A stretch of DNA of 20,188 bases from Opitutales bacterium (GTDB taxonomy: Bacteria > Verrucomicrobiota > Verrucomicrobiia > Opitutales > UBA2987), in the NCBI GenBank assembly GCA_021772555.1, contig JAJFLT010000242.1:1-20188 (forward strand), read 5' to 3'. The notes under the pieces were generated by a model. It searched no databases, was not told where the DNA came from, and worked only from the letters and a program-made list of their open reading frames with translations. Within the stretch, counting starts at the first letter, position 1. The number at the start of each line of letters is the position of its first letter. Of this stretch, positions 1 through 8,090 are shown piece after piece. The translations under genes and the position numbers were made by a program.

Positions 1-1517
1 AGTGCATCGGTGCCACCACCTTGGCTGAATACCGCAAACACATCGAAAAAGACAGCGCTCTGGACCGTCGTTTCCAAAGCGTCATGGTCGATGCTCCGTC
101 GGTCGACGACACCATTAAAATCCTCCACGGCATACGCCACAAATACGAGGAGCACCACAAAGTCAATTATACCGTCAAGGCCATTGAGGCCGCGGCCAAG
201 TTGTCCAACCGCTACGTCACCGGGCGCTACCTGCCGGACAAAGCCATCGACGTGTTGGATGAATCCGGCGCGCGGGCCCGCATCGACTCCCTCAACCGTC
301 CTCCCGAAATTGAGGAAATGGGCCGTAAAGTCGAGGAGGTTTGTAAGCAGAAGGAAGAGGCCATCAGCAAACAGCATTTTGAAGAAGCGGCCAAATACCG
401 CGACGAGGAAAAACAATTGCGGGCCAAACGAGAAGCCAGTCTGCAAGAGTGGAAGAAAACTCGCGAAGAAACTCCCATAACCGTGGATGAAGACGAAATG
501 CTGCAGATTGTTTCCGGGTGGACCGGTATTCCGCTCAGCCGTATGGAGGAAAAAGAAACCGCCAAATTGCTCAAGCTGGAAGCTGATTTGCAACACTTTG
601 TAGTAGGCCAGGATCCTGCTACCGAAGTCATAGGTCGAGCCTTGCGGCGTTCCCGCGCAGATCTCAAGGATCCGCGCCGGCCCATCGGTTCATTTATGTT
701 CCTGGGACCCACAGGTGTGGGCAAGACACACCTGGCCAAAGTTCTGGCGGGTAAAATGTTCGGCGAGCAGGAAGCCATCGTGCAGATCGATATGTCCGAG
801 TACATGGAGAAATTTTCCGTTTCCCGGCTCATTGGGTCGCCCCCCGGCTATGTCGGGTATGAAGAAGGTGGCCAGTTGACGGAAACCGTTCGCAGAAAGC
901 CCTATTGTGTCGTCCTCTTCGACGAAATTGAAAAAGCCCACCCCGATGTTGTCCAGTTGCTCCTGCAAATTTTGGAAGACGGGCGGCTGACCGATAGCCT
1001 CGGGCGAGCAGTCGATTTTCGCAACACCGTCATCATCATGACTTCCAACGTGGGGGCCCAGATTTTGCAAAGGTCTCACTCTTTGGGGTTTTCGGGCACC
1101 GGCGAAGATGAAAGCACCTTCGAAAAGGCGAAAGAAAAAATCCTGGAAGAATCCAAACGAATTTTCAAACCCGAGTTTCTCAACCGGGTGAACGAAATTG
1201 TCGTATTCCGCACCCTGACCAAGAAGCACTTGCTCAAGATCGTCGATCTGGAACTGGATAGCGTCTCGGAACGGCTGGAGGAAAGGGAAATCATTTTTCA
1301 GTTCAGCGCCGAAGCGAAAGACTTTCTCATCGAAAACGGCTACGACGAAAAATACGGAGCCCGTCCCCTGCGCCGTGCGGTGGAACGTCATTTGGAAGAT
1401 CCGCTGGCCGAAGCCATCCTCCGGGGTGATGTTAAAAAAGGCGAGCCCATCCGGGTCGAGGTCGAGGGCGACCACCTTGTCTTTAATCAAGATCAAACCG
1501 CCTCCAAGGTTTCCTGA
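1..1517 (+). CDS. clpC: ATP-dependent Clp protease ATP-binding subunit ClpC (partial, 5' end outside window)
   Basis: This is the C-terminal two thirds of a ClpC-type AAA+ unfoldase, which feeds substrates into the ClpP protease chamber in the cytoplasm. The reading frame is open from base 3, so the N-terminal repeats and most of the first AAA+ domain are cut off. What remains starts at the sensor-1 region of that domain (GATTLAEYRKHIEKD, followed by ALDRRF). A charged helical segment with a UVR-like motif follows at about nt 350-416, which favours ClpC over ClpB and ClpA. The second AAA+ domain is intact: Walker A GPTGVGKT at nt 705-728, Walker B VVLFDE at nt 909-926, and the GSPPGYVGY pore-region motif at about nt 834-860. 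The C-terminal small domain ends normally at the stop at 1515-1517. The gene downstream starts about 38 bases later on the same strand but is unrelated. I see no defect. Confidence 0.95.
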   Translation, partial: CIGATTLAEYRKHIEKDSALDRRFQSVMVDAPSVDDTIKILHGIRHKYEEHHKVNYTVKAIEAAAKLSNRYVTGRYLPDKAIDVLDESGARARIDSLNRPPEIEEMGRKVEEVCKQKEEAISKQHFEEAAKYRDEEKQLRAKREASLQEWKKTREETPITVDEDEMLQIVSGWTGIPLSRMEEKETAKLLKLEADLQHFVVGQDPATEVIGRALRRSRADLKDPRRPIGSFMFLGPTGVGKTHLAKVLAGKMFGEQEAIVQIDMSEYMEKFSVSRLIGSPPGYVGYEEGGQLTETVRRKPYCVVLFDEIEKAHPDVVQLLLQILEDGRLTDSLGRAVDFRNTVIIMTSNVGAQILQRSHSLGFSGTGEDESTFEKAKEKILEESKRIFKPEFLNRVNEIVVFRTLTKKHLLKIVDLELDSVSERLEEREIIFQFSAEAKDFLIENGYDEKYGARPLRRAVERHLEDPLAEAILRGDVKKGEPIRVEVEGDHLVFNQDQTASKVS

Positions 1518-1555
1518 GCACGATAAAAATCCGCTTGTCGAGGATACCTTCGGCC

Positions 1556-3373
1556 ATGGTTGAGTTTAGAAGACTATTCCAACCTATAGCGGGCATTAGT
1601 GTAGCGCTGACCATCATGGCCGGTTTGCCATTGCAAGGTGCACCGGGGAAACCACCGGGGGCCGAATTCGGTTTTGTCACACCTTATGGGCAGGGCGTTG
1701 ATCGTGTTGTCCGCACCGGTGAAGAAAAGGGCTGGACCAAAGTCGCCCTGGCACTTCGGCAAACGGCCTTGGAAGCCTATCGGAATGAAGAAGAATATGC
1801 CGAGCAGTGGTACTTCCTTTACCGCTGGTCCCGTTTGTTTGCCAAAAAAGAGAGCGATTTTAACAATGCATGGATTGAACACATGAATCGCTCCCGCCTT
1901 GGTCATACAAACATGGCCAAGGAATATATATACGGGGATGGCGTCCTGGGTGGGTACCTATCCCCGGGGTTAAAAATTATCCTTTTGAAAGATATCGCTT
2001 TTTCGAGGGAGTTTTTCGGCCTCCTCAATCCGGCCGATAATCTCGTGGAATCGTTCAATATCCTGGAATCTCTTTACCGGGAATATCCGACTCATTTCAA
2101 GAAATACCTGCGGCTGGCTGTGGCGTTGGCCGTTGTTTACGATGTCCCCCCACCTCCGGGCTGGCCCCACTTTCAAGTTCCGGACTATACACTCCCGCGC
2201 CGACTGCCCGGTGTTTCCGCTGCTTTTGAATATTGGAAAAATCTCAACGAAAAACGCCAATCCACCCATAACCTGACCCTTCTGACGGTTGAGAAACTAA
2301 AATTCCTGATCGATACCCCGGCCGGTTTCGACGACCTGCGGTGGGCCCATCAAAATGTTAAGGAAAAGGCCGCCGATTTTGCTCAAGTTTACAGCAGCGT
2401 GGCCTACCGGCACGATCGCATTGCGCAAAATCGATACGTCTGGAACGGGCCCGACTACCGCTTGCCAACCATACTCAAGAGCGGTGGCATCTGCGTGGAC
2501 CAGGCTTATTTCGCCTCCCAATCGGGTAAGGCCAGGGGCATTCCCACTCTTATTTTTCGAGGGGCCGGTATGACTGGCCGCCACGCCTGGTTCGGCTATT
2601 TGCGGCCCTCCGGCGGCTGGGAGTTCGATGCCGGGCGCTACGGAGAAAACCGCTATGTGACCGGCTATGCGCACGATCCCCAAACCTGGGGTGACATCAG
2701 TGATCACGATCTAGCATTTCTCTCCGAGGGGTTTCACCATACCCATTATTATCATCAATCGGTTTTCCACAGTAATTTCGCCTTTGAATTCCTCACCCTT
2801 TCAGATATTGAAGCGGCCAGACGGTCTGCGGAAAAAGCGCTCCGGTATGAGCGACGAAACCAGCAGGCATGGGAAATATTGGTCGAGACGACCCGCCGCA
2901 CCAGTGACGATCCCAAGGATGTCGAAAGTGTCCTTCGCCGGGCAGTTCGCGTTTTCGCCAAATATCCAGACCTCGAAACCTATTACCTGAACCGTGTCAA
3001 TGAAAGCCTCGTGGCCCGTGGAGAATCGAGTAGGGCAAGGCTCGAAAAAGGACACGTGGTCAGCAAATATAAAGGCGAGCGGACGGATCTCAGCATTCAG
3101 GAGGCAGCCCGTATTTTAGAGGAAAGCGCCCGCAGCGATCCTCTCCACATACAACTGCGCCAGTTTCGTGTAATCCTCATTCAATTCGGTCAAGCCGGTG
3201 GGATGGATGTATTTGACCGCATTGTCCACCCCTATGTTACCGAACTTGCCCGGAACGGCCACCGGCGTGAAGCCCGCAGCATGGCCGAATTGGCCCGGCA
3301 AAGACTCCATCCCCCCGAGGGCAGTATGTTGGACCGCGCCTTGGACAAACTTGTCCAATCCGTTAAAAATTGA
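1556..3373 (+). CDS. Exported transglutaminase-like protein of unknown function
   Basis: This is a protein of 605 residues with no gene name that I recognise. The N-terminus (from ATG 1556) has one Arg pair, a hydrophobic stretch and a small-residue region near LQGAPG, which looks like a signal peptide. The core carries a transglutaminase/papain-like signature: Cys313 in GGICVDQAYFAS, His343 in GRHAWFGYL and Asp358 in WEFDAGRYG, with the GIPT element between Cys and His. That is the order and spacing expected of a Cys-His-Asp triad. The C-terminal 200 residues are helical and charged and could be TPR-like. A TTG at 1535 is in frame, but ATG 1556 gives a cleaner signal peptide and has GAGG at 1540-1543. 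Possible roles are a periplasmic or envelope peptidase or amidase; the substrate is unknown. It sits between clpC and ndk with no clear operon partner. Confidence 0.7.
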   Translation: MVEFRRLFQPIAGISVALTIMAGLPLQGAPGKPPGAEFGFVTPYGQGVDRVVRTGEEKGWTKVALALRQTALEAYRNEEEYAEQWYFLYRWSRLFAKKESDFNNAWIEHMNRSRLGHTNMAKEYIYGDGVLGGYLSPGLKIILLKDIAFSREFFGLLNPADNLVESFNILESLYREYPTHFKKYLRLAVALAVVYDVPPPPGWPHFQVPDYTLPRRLPGVSAAFEYWKNLNEKRQSTHNLTLLTVEKLKFLIDTPAGFDDLRWAHQNVKEKAADFAQVYSSVAYRHDRIAQNRYVWNGPDYRLPTILKSGGICVDQAYFASQSGKARGIPTLIFRGAGMTGRHAWFGYLRPSGGWEFDAGRYGENRYVTGYAHDPQTWGDISDHDLAFLSEGFHHTHYYHQSVFHSNFAFEFLTLSDIEAARRSAEKALRYERRNQQAWEILVETTRRTSDDPKDVESVLRRAVRVFAKYPDLETYYLNRVNESLVARGESSRARLEKGHVVSKYKGERTDLSIQEAARILEESARSDPLHIQLRQFRVILIQFGQAGGMDVFDRIVHPYVTELARNGHRREARSMAELARQRLHPPEGSMLDRALDKLVQSVKN

Positions 3374-3415
3374 AAGAGACACGGATCCGTTGCGTTTAAG
3401 GCTTGTCAATACCGC

Positions 3416-3437
3416 AAAGGGTCTTAAATACCCCTTT
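3416..3437. other. Short inverted repeat before ndk
   Basis: AAAGGGT at 3416-3422 can pair with ACCCCTTT at 3430-3437, with one bulged C and a 7-base loop. It lies 43 bases after the stop of the transglutaminase-like gene and 19 bases before ndk. It could be a weak terminator for the upstream gene. It could also be an operator, because it overlaps a possible promoter (TTGTCA at 3403-3408, TTAAAT at 3424-3429, 15-base spacer). The pairing is seen directly; the role is a guess. Confidence 0.3.
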
Positions 3438-3456
3438 CCCAAGCTATTAGGTATCT

Positions 3457-3855
3457 ATGGAAAAAACTCTGATTATTTTTAAACCGGATTGCATGCAAAA
3501 ACGGTGTGTCGGTGAAGTTATCCAACGCTTCGAGGCTGAAGGGTTCTCCGTTTGCGACAGCAAAATGATGACCCTGAGCAATGACCTCCTGAACGACCAT
3601 TACGCGCATCTGACTCATTTGCCTTTCTTTGGTGAGATAATGGATTTTATGAGTTCGTGCCCGGTCCTGCTACTGATCTTTGAAGGCGATAATATCGTTG
3701 CGCGTGTCCGCAAACTGCTCGGGCCGACCGATTCAACCATTGCGCCGAAAGGAACCGTGCGGGGCGATTTGGGCACCGATAAAATGCGTAATATCGTTCA
3801 CGCATCGGACAGCCCCGAGAACGCCCGGGCCGAAATAGAGCGTTTTTTTAACTAA
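3457..3855 (+). CDS. ndk: Nucleoside diphosphate kinase
   Basis: Transfers the gamma-phosphate of ATP to nucleoside diphosphates through a phosphohistidine, balancing NTP and dNTP pools in the cytoplasm. At 132 residues it is slightly shorter than the usual 135-150. The family landmarks are in place: Lys9 in IFKPD, Arg85 and Thr91 in the RKLLGPT stretch, Arg102 in GTVRGDL, Asn112, and the catalytic His115 in NIVHASDS. A short AGG lies 5-6 bases before the ATG. The last 8 bases overlap the end of the convergent ispF gene. No operon partner is evident; a weak promoter-like pair lies at 3403-3430. Confidence 0.96.
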   Translation: MEKTLIIFKPDCMQKRCVGEVIQRFEAEGFSVCDSKMMTLSNDLLNDHYAHLTHLPFFGEIMDFMSSCPVLLLIFEGDNIVARVRKLLGPTDSTIAPKGTVRGDLGTDKMRNIVHASDSPENARAEIERFFN

Positions 3856-4336
3856 CGGCTTGTAAAAGGCAGACAGCCTGGGCGGCAATGCCCAAGCCTT
3901 TTCCCAAATCGTCCAGTTTTTCATGAGTGGTGGCCTTGATGCCGATGGCCGATACCTGCATATCCAAGGTGGCCGCCAACCTTTTCTTCATGGCCGCCAG
4001 ATGAGGACCCATTTTGGGGGCCTCGGCAATGATGACCGTATCGATATTGCTGATACTAAAACCCATCCGGGCGGCTTCAGCGCAAGCCTGCTTTAATATT
4101 TCCTGCGAATCGATGCCTTTATAACGGGGATCTGTGTCCGGAAAAAAATGGCCGATATCGGACAACCCCGCAGCGCCCAAAATCGAATCCGCTATGGCAT
4201 GAGTGAGGCAATCCGCATCGGAATGGCCATCCAGGCCTTGCTCAAAGGGTATGCTTATCCCGCCCAGGATGAGAGGCCTTCCGGTGATTAACCGGTGCAC
4301 ATCGTAACCAATTCCTATTCGCAAATTCGCCGTCAT
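3848..4336 (-). CDS. ispF: 2-C-methyl-D-erythritol 2,4-cyclodiphosphate synthase
   Basis: Catalyses the fifth step of the MEP (non-mevalonate) isoprenoid pathway, cyclising CDP-methylerythritol 2-phosphate and releasing CMP. The 162-residue length is normal. The metal-binding residues are visible: Asp12 and His14 in GYDVHR, and His46 in DCLTHAIAD. The characteristic GHSDAD, GHFFPDTD and ATTHEKL segments are also present. It lies 38 bases downstream of ispD on the same strand, so the two are probably co-transcribed. Its stop codon lies inside the end of ndk, giving an 8-base convergent overlap. Confidence 0.97.
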   Translation of the reverse strand: MTANLRIGIGYDVHRLITGRPLILGGISIPFEQGLDGHSDADCLTHAIADSILGAAGLSDIGHFFPDTDPRYKGIDSQEILKQACAEAARMGFSISNIDTVIIAEAPKMGPHLAAMKKRLAATLDMQVSAIGIKATTHEKLDDLGKGLGIAAQAVCLLQAVS

Positions 4337-4374
4337 AGGTGCAATAAATATAAGCTTTTACTAAATTAACTCTT

Positions 4375-5097
4375 CTATTGTTCGGTTGGGGTCTTATCCA
4401 GGAGAAACTCAACATAGTCGATATCATTGGGAACGGTCAATTTTGGATTAGGGTAGGGTGTTTCCAGGATGGTTACCCGATGTCCGGAGCGAATAAAAGC
4501 TGAGGTATCGTCCGTTATTTCCCATCCTTCGCTTTCCGCCTGTTCGTATGCCGCAAAAATCATGCTGTGGTCAAAAACCTGTGGAGTTTCCATTCCCCAG
4601 AGGCGGCTTCGGTCTCGATCCTTTAGGTTCAAGAGTCTTAAATTTGCCGATTTACTTTCCACTTCCTTTATCGTGTCGACTAGTCGATGAGCCAGGCAAA
4701 CTCCTTTGTCTTTGTTGACGATAACGGTAAGTTCACGGATTGATTGGCTTTGAATCATAGGCCTGGCGCAATCGTGTATAAAAACGTTTCGAATACCTGA
4801 GGGTATTTCACGGAGGGCATTCCTCACCGAATCTTGCCTGCGCCGCCCGCCGTCAACCCAAATGATTTCTACCCGATCCCTTGCGGAGGTATTCTCGACT
4901 GCAATGGCAATTTTTTTTCTTTGAATCAAATCCCGCGTAACAATGACTGCCATCTTGATACTTTCAATTTCGGCAAACACTTCCAGCGAATAAAGCATTG
5001 CCGGTTTTCCGCGCAGAGGTACAAGTGCTTTATCCTCCACCTCGCCTTTCATTCGCAGGCCGCTTCCCGCGCATAATAATACCGCTACGTCTCCCAA
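4375..5097 (-). CDS. ispD: 2-C-methyl-D-erythritol 4-phosphate cytidylyltransferase
   Basis: Catalyses the third MEP-pathway step, forming CDP-methylerythritol from MEP and CTP. The N-terminal nucleotide-binding loop reads LLCAGSGLRM (residues 7-16) with a downstream Lys, followed by LRGKPA. The GGRRRQDSV segment at residues 83-91 and HDCARP at 108-113 match the family, although position 110 is Cys where Ala is usual. The start is a TTG; no better in-frame start exists upstream, and AAGG lies about 6 bases before it. At 240 residues it is typical. It is divergent from ispE across a 135-base gap and precedes ispF. Confidence 0.95.
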   Translation of the reverse strand: MGDVAVLLCAGSGLRMKGEVEDKALVPLRGKPAMLYSLEVFAEIESIKMAVIVTRDLIQRKKIAIAVENTSARDRVEIIWVDGGRRRQDSVRNALREIPSGIRNVFIHDCARPMIQSQSIRELTVIVNKDKGVCLAHRLVDTIKEVESKSANLRLLNLKDRDRSRLWGMETPQVFDHSMIFAAYEQAESEGWEITDDTSAFIRSGHRVTILETPYPNPKLTVPNDIDYVEFLLDKTPTEQ

Positions 5098-5232
5098 TTG
5101 TAACCTTGCTTTCTTTTTACAGGTTGAGGATTTGGATGTTTTTCCCTCTTCTGACAGTATTTATTGGCAAAAACGATGACCAATCCCAAGAATTCAAATT
5201 TATCCAATAAGTAAGAGAGATTTCAGGAGACA

Positions 5233-6132
5233 ATGTCCAATCAAATGCCGTCCAGCGCCGTTATTTTCTGCCCCGCCAAGGTGAATCCTTTCCTGGCCGT
5301 GACCGGACTGCGCCAAGATGGCTATCACGATTTGCTGTCGGTGGCGGCTCCGCTCGATTTCGGCGACTATCTGTGGGTGAAAAGAGGTGCGGTGGGAGAA
5401 TCCGATACTCTGGAGTGCGATAATCCCGATCTGGAAACCGGGCCCTCCAATCTCGTCCTGCAAGCCTCTGCGGCCTTTCGCAAAAGCCGAAAACTGGAAT
5501 ACTGCCTGCATTACCAGTTGCAAAAACGGATACCGGTCGGGGCCGGATTTGGCGGCGGTAGCAGCAACGCAGCCGCCGTTTTGCGATTGCTGAATTCGTT
5601 TTTGACTAACCCATTGCCGGAAAAAGATTTGTTGTCGATGGGTGCTGATTTGGGTTCGGACGTCCCCTTGTTTTTGAGTAAAGGACCTGTCATCATGCGG
5701 GGAAGAGGCGAGCAAATCGAGAATTTGCCTGTTACGGCTTCGAGGCGTTTGTCCGGGAGACGAGTTCTATTGTTCAGACCCGAGTTTTCCATCGAGACGG
5801 CTTGGGCCTATGGGTGCCTGGCGGCCAATTCATCATTCTATTTATCTGCATCCCAAAGTGTTGCGAAATTAGATCACTGGTTGGAGTCTGACCAATCGCT
5901 GGATGAATTACTCTTCAATAGTTTCGAAATCCCCATTTTTGAGAAATTCCTGACCTATCCAACCATCTATGCGATGATAGGGAAAATGGACGGCATATCG
6001 CCACTCTTGAGCGGCAGCGGCAGCGCCTGCCTGGCCCTTTACGAAAACGACGAATCCCTAGCGTTGTTGAAGTCCGCCATTGAGAACGCCTGGGGCGCGG
6101 AAGCGTTTATGGTTGAAAGCGTCTTCCTCTAA
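5233..6132 (+). CDS. ispE: 4-diphosphocytidyl-2-C-methyl-D-erythritol kinase
   Basis: GHMP-family kinase that phosphorylates CDP-methylerythritol, the fourth MEP-pathway step, between IspD and IspF. The N-terminus has PAKVN with Lys16 and GLRQDGYHDL. The GHMP glycine-rich ATP loop PVGAGFGGGSSNAAA is at residues 101-115, and the catalytic Asp143 lies in GADLGSDVPLFL. The C-terminal GSGSACLALY motif is present. The length of 299 residues is normal. AGGAG at 5225-5229 precedes the ATG with short spacing. It diverges from ispD-ispF, so the three middle MEP genes are together but in two transcription units. Confidence 0.96.
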   Translation: MSNQMPSSAVIFCPAKVNPFLAVTGLRQDGYHDLLSVAAPLDFGDYLWVKRGAVGESDTLECDNPDLETGPSNLVLQASAAFRKSRKLEYCLHYQLQKRIPVGAGFGGGSSNAAAVLRLLNSFLTNPLPEKDLLSMGADLGSDVPLFLSKGPVIMRGRGEQIENLPVTASRRLSGRRVLLFRPEFSIETAWAYGCLAANSSFYLSASQSVAKLDHWLESDQSLDELLFNSFEIPIFEKFLTYPTIYAMIGKMDGISPLLSGSGSACLALYENDESLALLKSAIENAWGAEAFMVESVFL

Positions 6133-6157
6133 CCATTAGAGTTGGAGTTCTTTTTTT

Positions 6158-6193
6158 ACTTTGGCCAGTGCGATGGGGACGCTTGGTCAAGGT
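6158..6193 (+). other. Hairpin between ispE and the enzyme I gene
   Basis: Bases 6158-6172 can pair imperfectly with 6180-6193: a 10-base-pair arm including two G-U pairs, a small internal mismatch, then three G-C pairs closing a loop of about 7 bases. It lies 25 bases after the ispE stop and 31 bases before the next gene. No U-tract follows, so it is a poor intrinsic terminator. It could be a leader structure of the next gene. The role is unproven. Confidence 0.3.
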
Positions 6194-6224
6194 AGCCGTA
6201 TTTTGATGTTAACTTTGTAAATTC

Positions 6225-8000
6225 ATGCCCACTTCGGAAAAAGAGGAAATTGTATTACGGGGAATCGCCGCCTCGCCCGGAGTCGTGCACGGTCCCGCTT
6301 TTCTCTTTTTGCAAAAAGAGCTCGAGATTCCGTCTTATGAAGTTTCACAGGAGAATCAGGGGTACGAACTGGCGAGGTTTGAACAGGCGATTTTGGAAAC
6401 TCGCATGCAAATCAGCGCCATTCGTAACGAAATTGCTGAGGAGTTGGGCGATGAAGAGGCCCAGATTTTCGACGCTCACCTCCTCGTTCTCGACGATAAG
6501 GCGCTGCTCGAAGAAACCGTTCTCGAGGTCCAGAATAGCGGTCTCAATATAGAATATTGCGTGCATCAGGTAATTACCCGTTACCTGGAAGCCTTCTCCA
6601 GCATAGATGATGATTACATTAAGGAGCGGGTGACGGATATCCGTGATGTTTCCCGTCGGTTGTTGCGAAATTTGATGGGCTATGCCGATTTCAGCTTCAA
6701 AAAATTAGCCCAGGGACGGATCATCGTTTCAGAAGATTTAACACCTTCGGAAACGGCATGCCTGGATAAGGGAACCGTTCTCGCATTCGTCACCGATGAG
6801 GGTAGTCGAACCAGCCATACCACCATAATGGCGCGTTCCATTGAAGTCCCGGCGGTGGTGGGCTTGCACGACATTACCCAGCGCGTGCATAGCGACGACA
6901 CCATTTTAGTGGATGGCTATGAAGGCCTTGTCATCCTCAATCCAACCGATGAACGCTTGCATCGCTATGGCCAGATCAAGCTGGAACGCGAACACTTGCA
7001 ACAAATCTTCCAGCGCGAAGCCAGTTTGCCTGCGGAAACGATTGACGGCCATTCCATTGTCCTCATGTCCAATATCGAGGGCAACGAGCCGCCTGACCAG
7101 ATCACCCGTTATGGTGCTCAAGGCGTCGGTCTCTTTCGCACTGAGTCCATTTTTTTGAGGGATCAATCTTTTCCCGGCGAAGAGGCGCAGTTTAAAGTTT
7201 ATCGCCACTATGTAGAAGAGCTCAGTCCTCAGCCGGTGATCATACGAACCCTCGACCTGGGCGGGGACAAAAGTGGTTTCGGCGATTATTTTCCCGACAA
7301 CGAATCCAACCCGTTCATGGGATTCAGGGCCATACGATTTTGTCTCAAACACACCGATGTCTTTAAAGACCAACTGCGGGCCATCCTGCGTTCCAGCTCC
7401 TATGGCAAAGTAAAGATCATGTTTCCCATGATTAGCGGATTGCCCGAATTGTTGGCCGCTCTCGGCGTCCTCGAGGAAGCCAAACAGGAACTTCTTTCAC
7501 GCGGGCAGGCATTCGATCCCCATATTCGTATTGGCAGCATGATTGAAATTCCCAGCGCTGCCTACACGGCTGATCTACTGGCCGAACACTGCCATTTTTT
7601 CAGCATCGGCACGAACGATTTAATTCAGTATATGCTGGCGGTAGACCGCGTCAACGACAGGATTGCACACCTCTACGAGCCAAACCACCCGGCCGTGATT
7701 CGCATGATCAAGGCCGTTATTGATGCCGGCCACAAAAAAGGCATCCCCGTCGGCATCTGTGGAGAAATGGCCGGTGATCCCCTTTATGCGCCGCTTTTAA
7801 TCGGATTGGGTGCGGATGATTTGAGCATCGCACCGGTTTGCCTGCCCGAAATCAAATATTTGCTGCGCAAGGTTCATAAGTCGGAAGCGGAACAACTAGC
7901 CGCCAAGGTTATAGAATTCGGAGATTCCAAAACCATATTTGAAACCCTGCGCAAATTTTATTTGGATCACGTCAATCAGGTGAATCCCAATGTTTCGTAA
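6225..8000 (+). CDS. ptsI: Phosphoenolpyruvate-protein phosphotransferase (PTS enzyme I)
   Basis: Takes phosphate from PEP onto a histidine and passes it to HPr-type carrier proteins. The 591-residue length matches enzyme I without an N-terminal GAF extension, so it is the ordinary rather than the PtsP form. The N-terminal domain starts LRGIAASPGVVHGPA. The phospho-accepting His198 lies in GSRTSHTTIMARS. The PEP-binding TIM-barrel domain shows GLFRTESIFL, RTLDLGGDK, FRAIRFCL, GSMIEIPSAA and the catalytic Cys512 in GICGEMAGD. All expected catalytic residues are present. HPr and EIIA partners are not in the window, so whether it drives sugar uptake or a regulatory phosphorelay cannot be told from here. 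A terminator-like hairpin follows 16 bases after the stop. Confidence 0.93.
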   Translation: MPTSEKEEIVLRGIAASPGVVHGPAFLFLQKELEIPSYEVSQENQGYELARFEQAILETRMQISAIRNEIAEELGDEEAQIFDAHLLVLDDKALLEETVLEVQNSGLNIEYCVHQVITRYLEAFSSIDDDYIKERVTDIRDVSRRLLRNLMGYADFSFKKLAQGRIIVSEDLTPSETACLDKGTVLAFVTDEGSRTSHTTIMARSIEVPAVVGLHDITQRVHSDDTILVDGYEGLVILNPTDERLHRYGQIKLEREHLQQIFQREASLPAETIDGHSIVLMSNIEGNEPPDQITRYGAQGVGLFRTESIFLRDQSFPGEEAQFKVYRHYVEELSPQPVIIRTLDLGGDKSGFGDYFPDNESNPFMGFRAIRFCLKHTDVFKDQLRAILRSSSYGKVKIMFPMISGLPELLAALGVLEEAKQELLSRGQAFDPHIRIGSMIEIPSAAYTADLLAEHCHFFSIGTNDLIQYMLAVDRVNDRIAHLYEPNHPAVIRMIKAVIDAGHKKGIPVGICGEMAGDPLYAPLLIGLGADDLSIAPVCLPEIKYLLRKVHKSEAEQLAAKVIEFGDSKTIFETLRKFYLDHVNQVNPNVS

Positions 8001-8015
8001 TAAACTGCAGATAGG

Positions 8016-8038
8016 GAAAGTGTCCTTTGGACGCTTTC
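8016..8038 (+). terminator. Probable intrinsic terminator after ptsI
   Basis: GAAAGTGTCC at 8016-8025 pairs with GGACGCTTTC at 8029-8038: ten base pairs with a single U-G wobble and a 3-base loop. It starts 16 bases after the ptsI stop. The tail after the stem is short (TT, then AACC), so termination may be weak or partial. Confidence 0.5.
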
Positions 8039-8090
8039 TTAACCAATTATCCGCGCTTGCTCGCTTAATCTGTGGTTGAAAATCAGGTCT

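Noticed and set aside
690..1496. 268-codon open frame on the minus strand inside clpC
   Set aside because: It lies entirely opposite a highly conserved clpC coding region and its translation resembles no protein family; it is a shadow of the real gene.
5098..5232. Search for a paired promoter between ispD and ispE
   Set aside because: Several weak hexamers exist (for example TTGGCA near 5164), but no -35/-10 pair with good spacing stands out, so none is listed as a feature.
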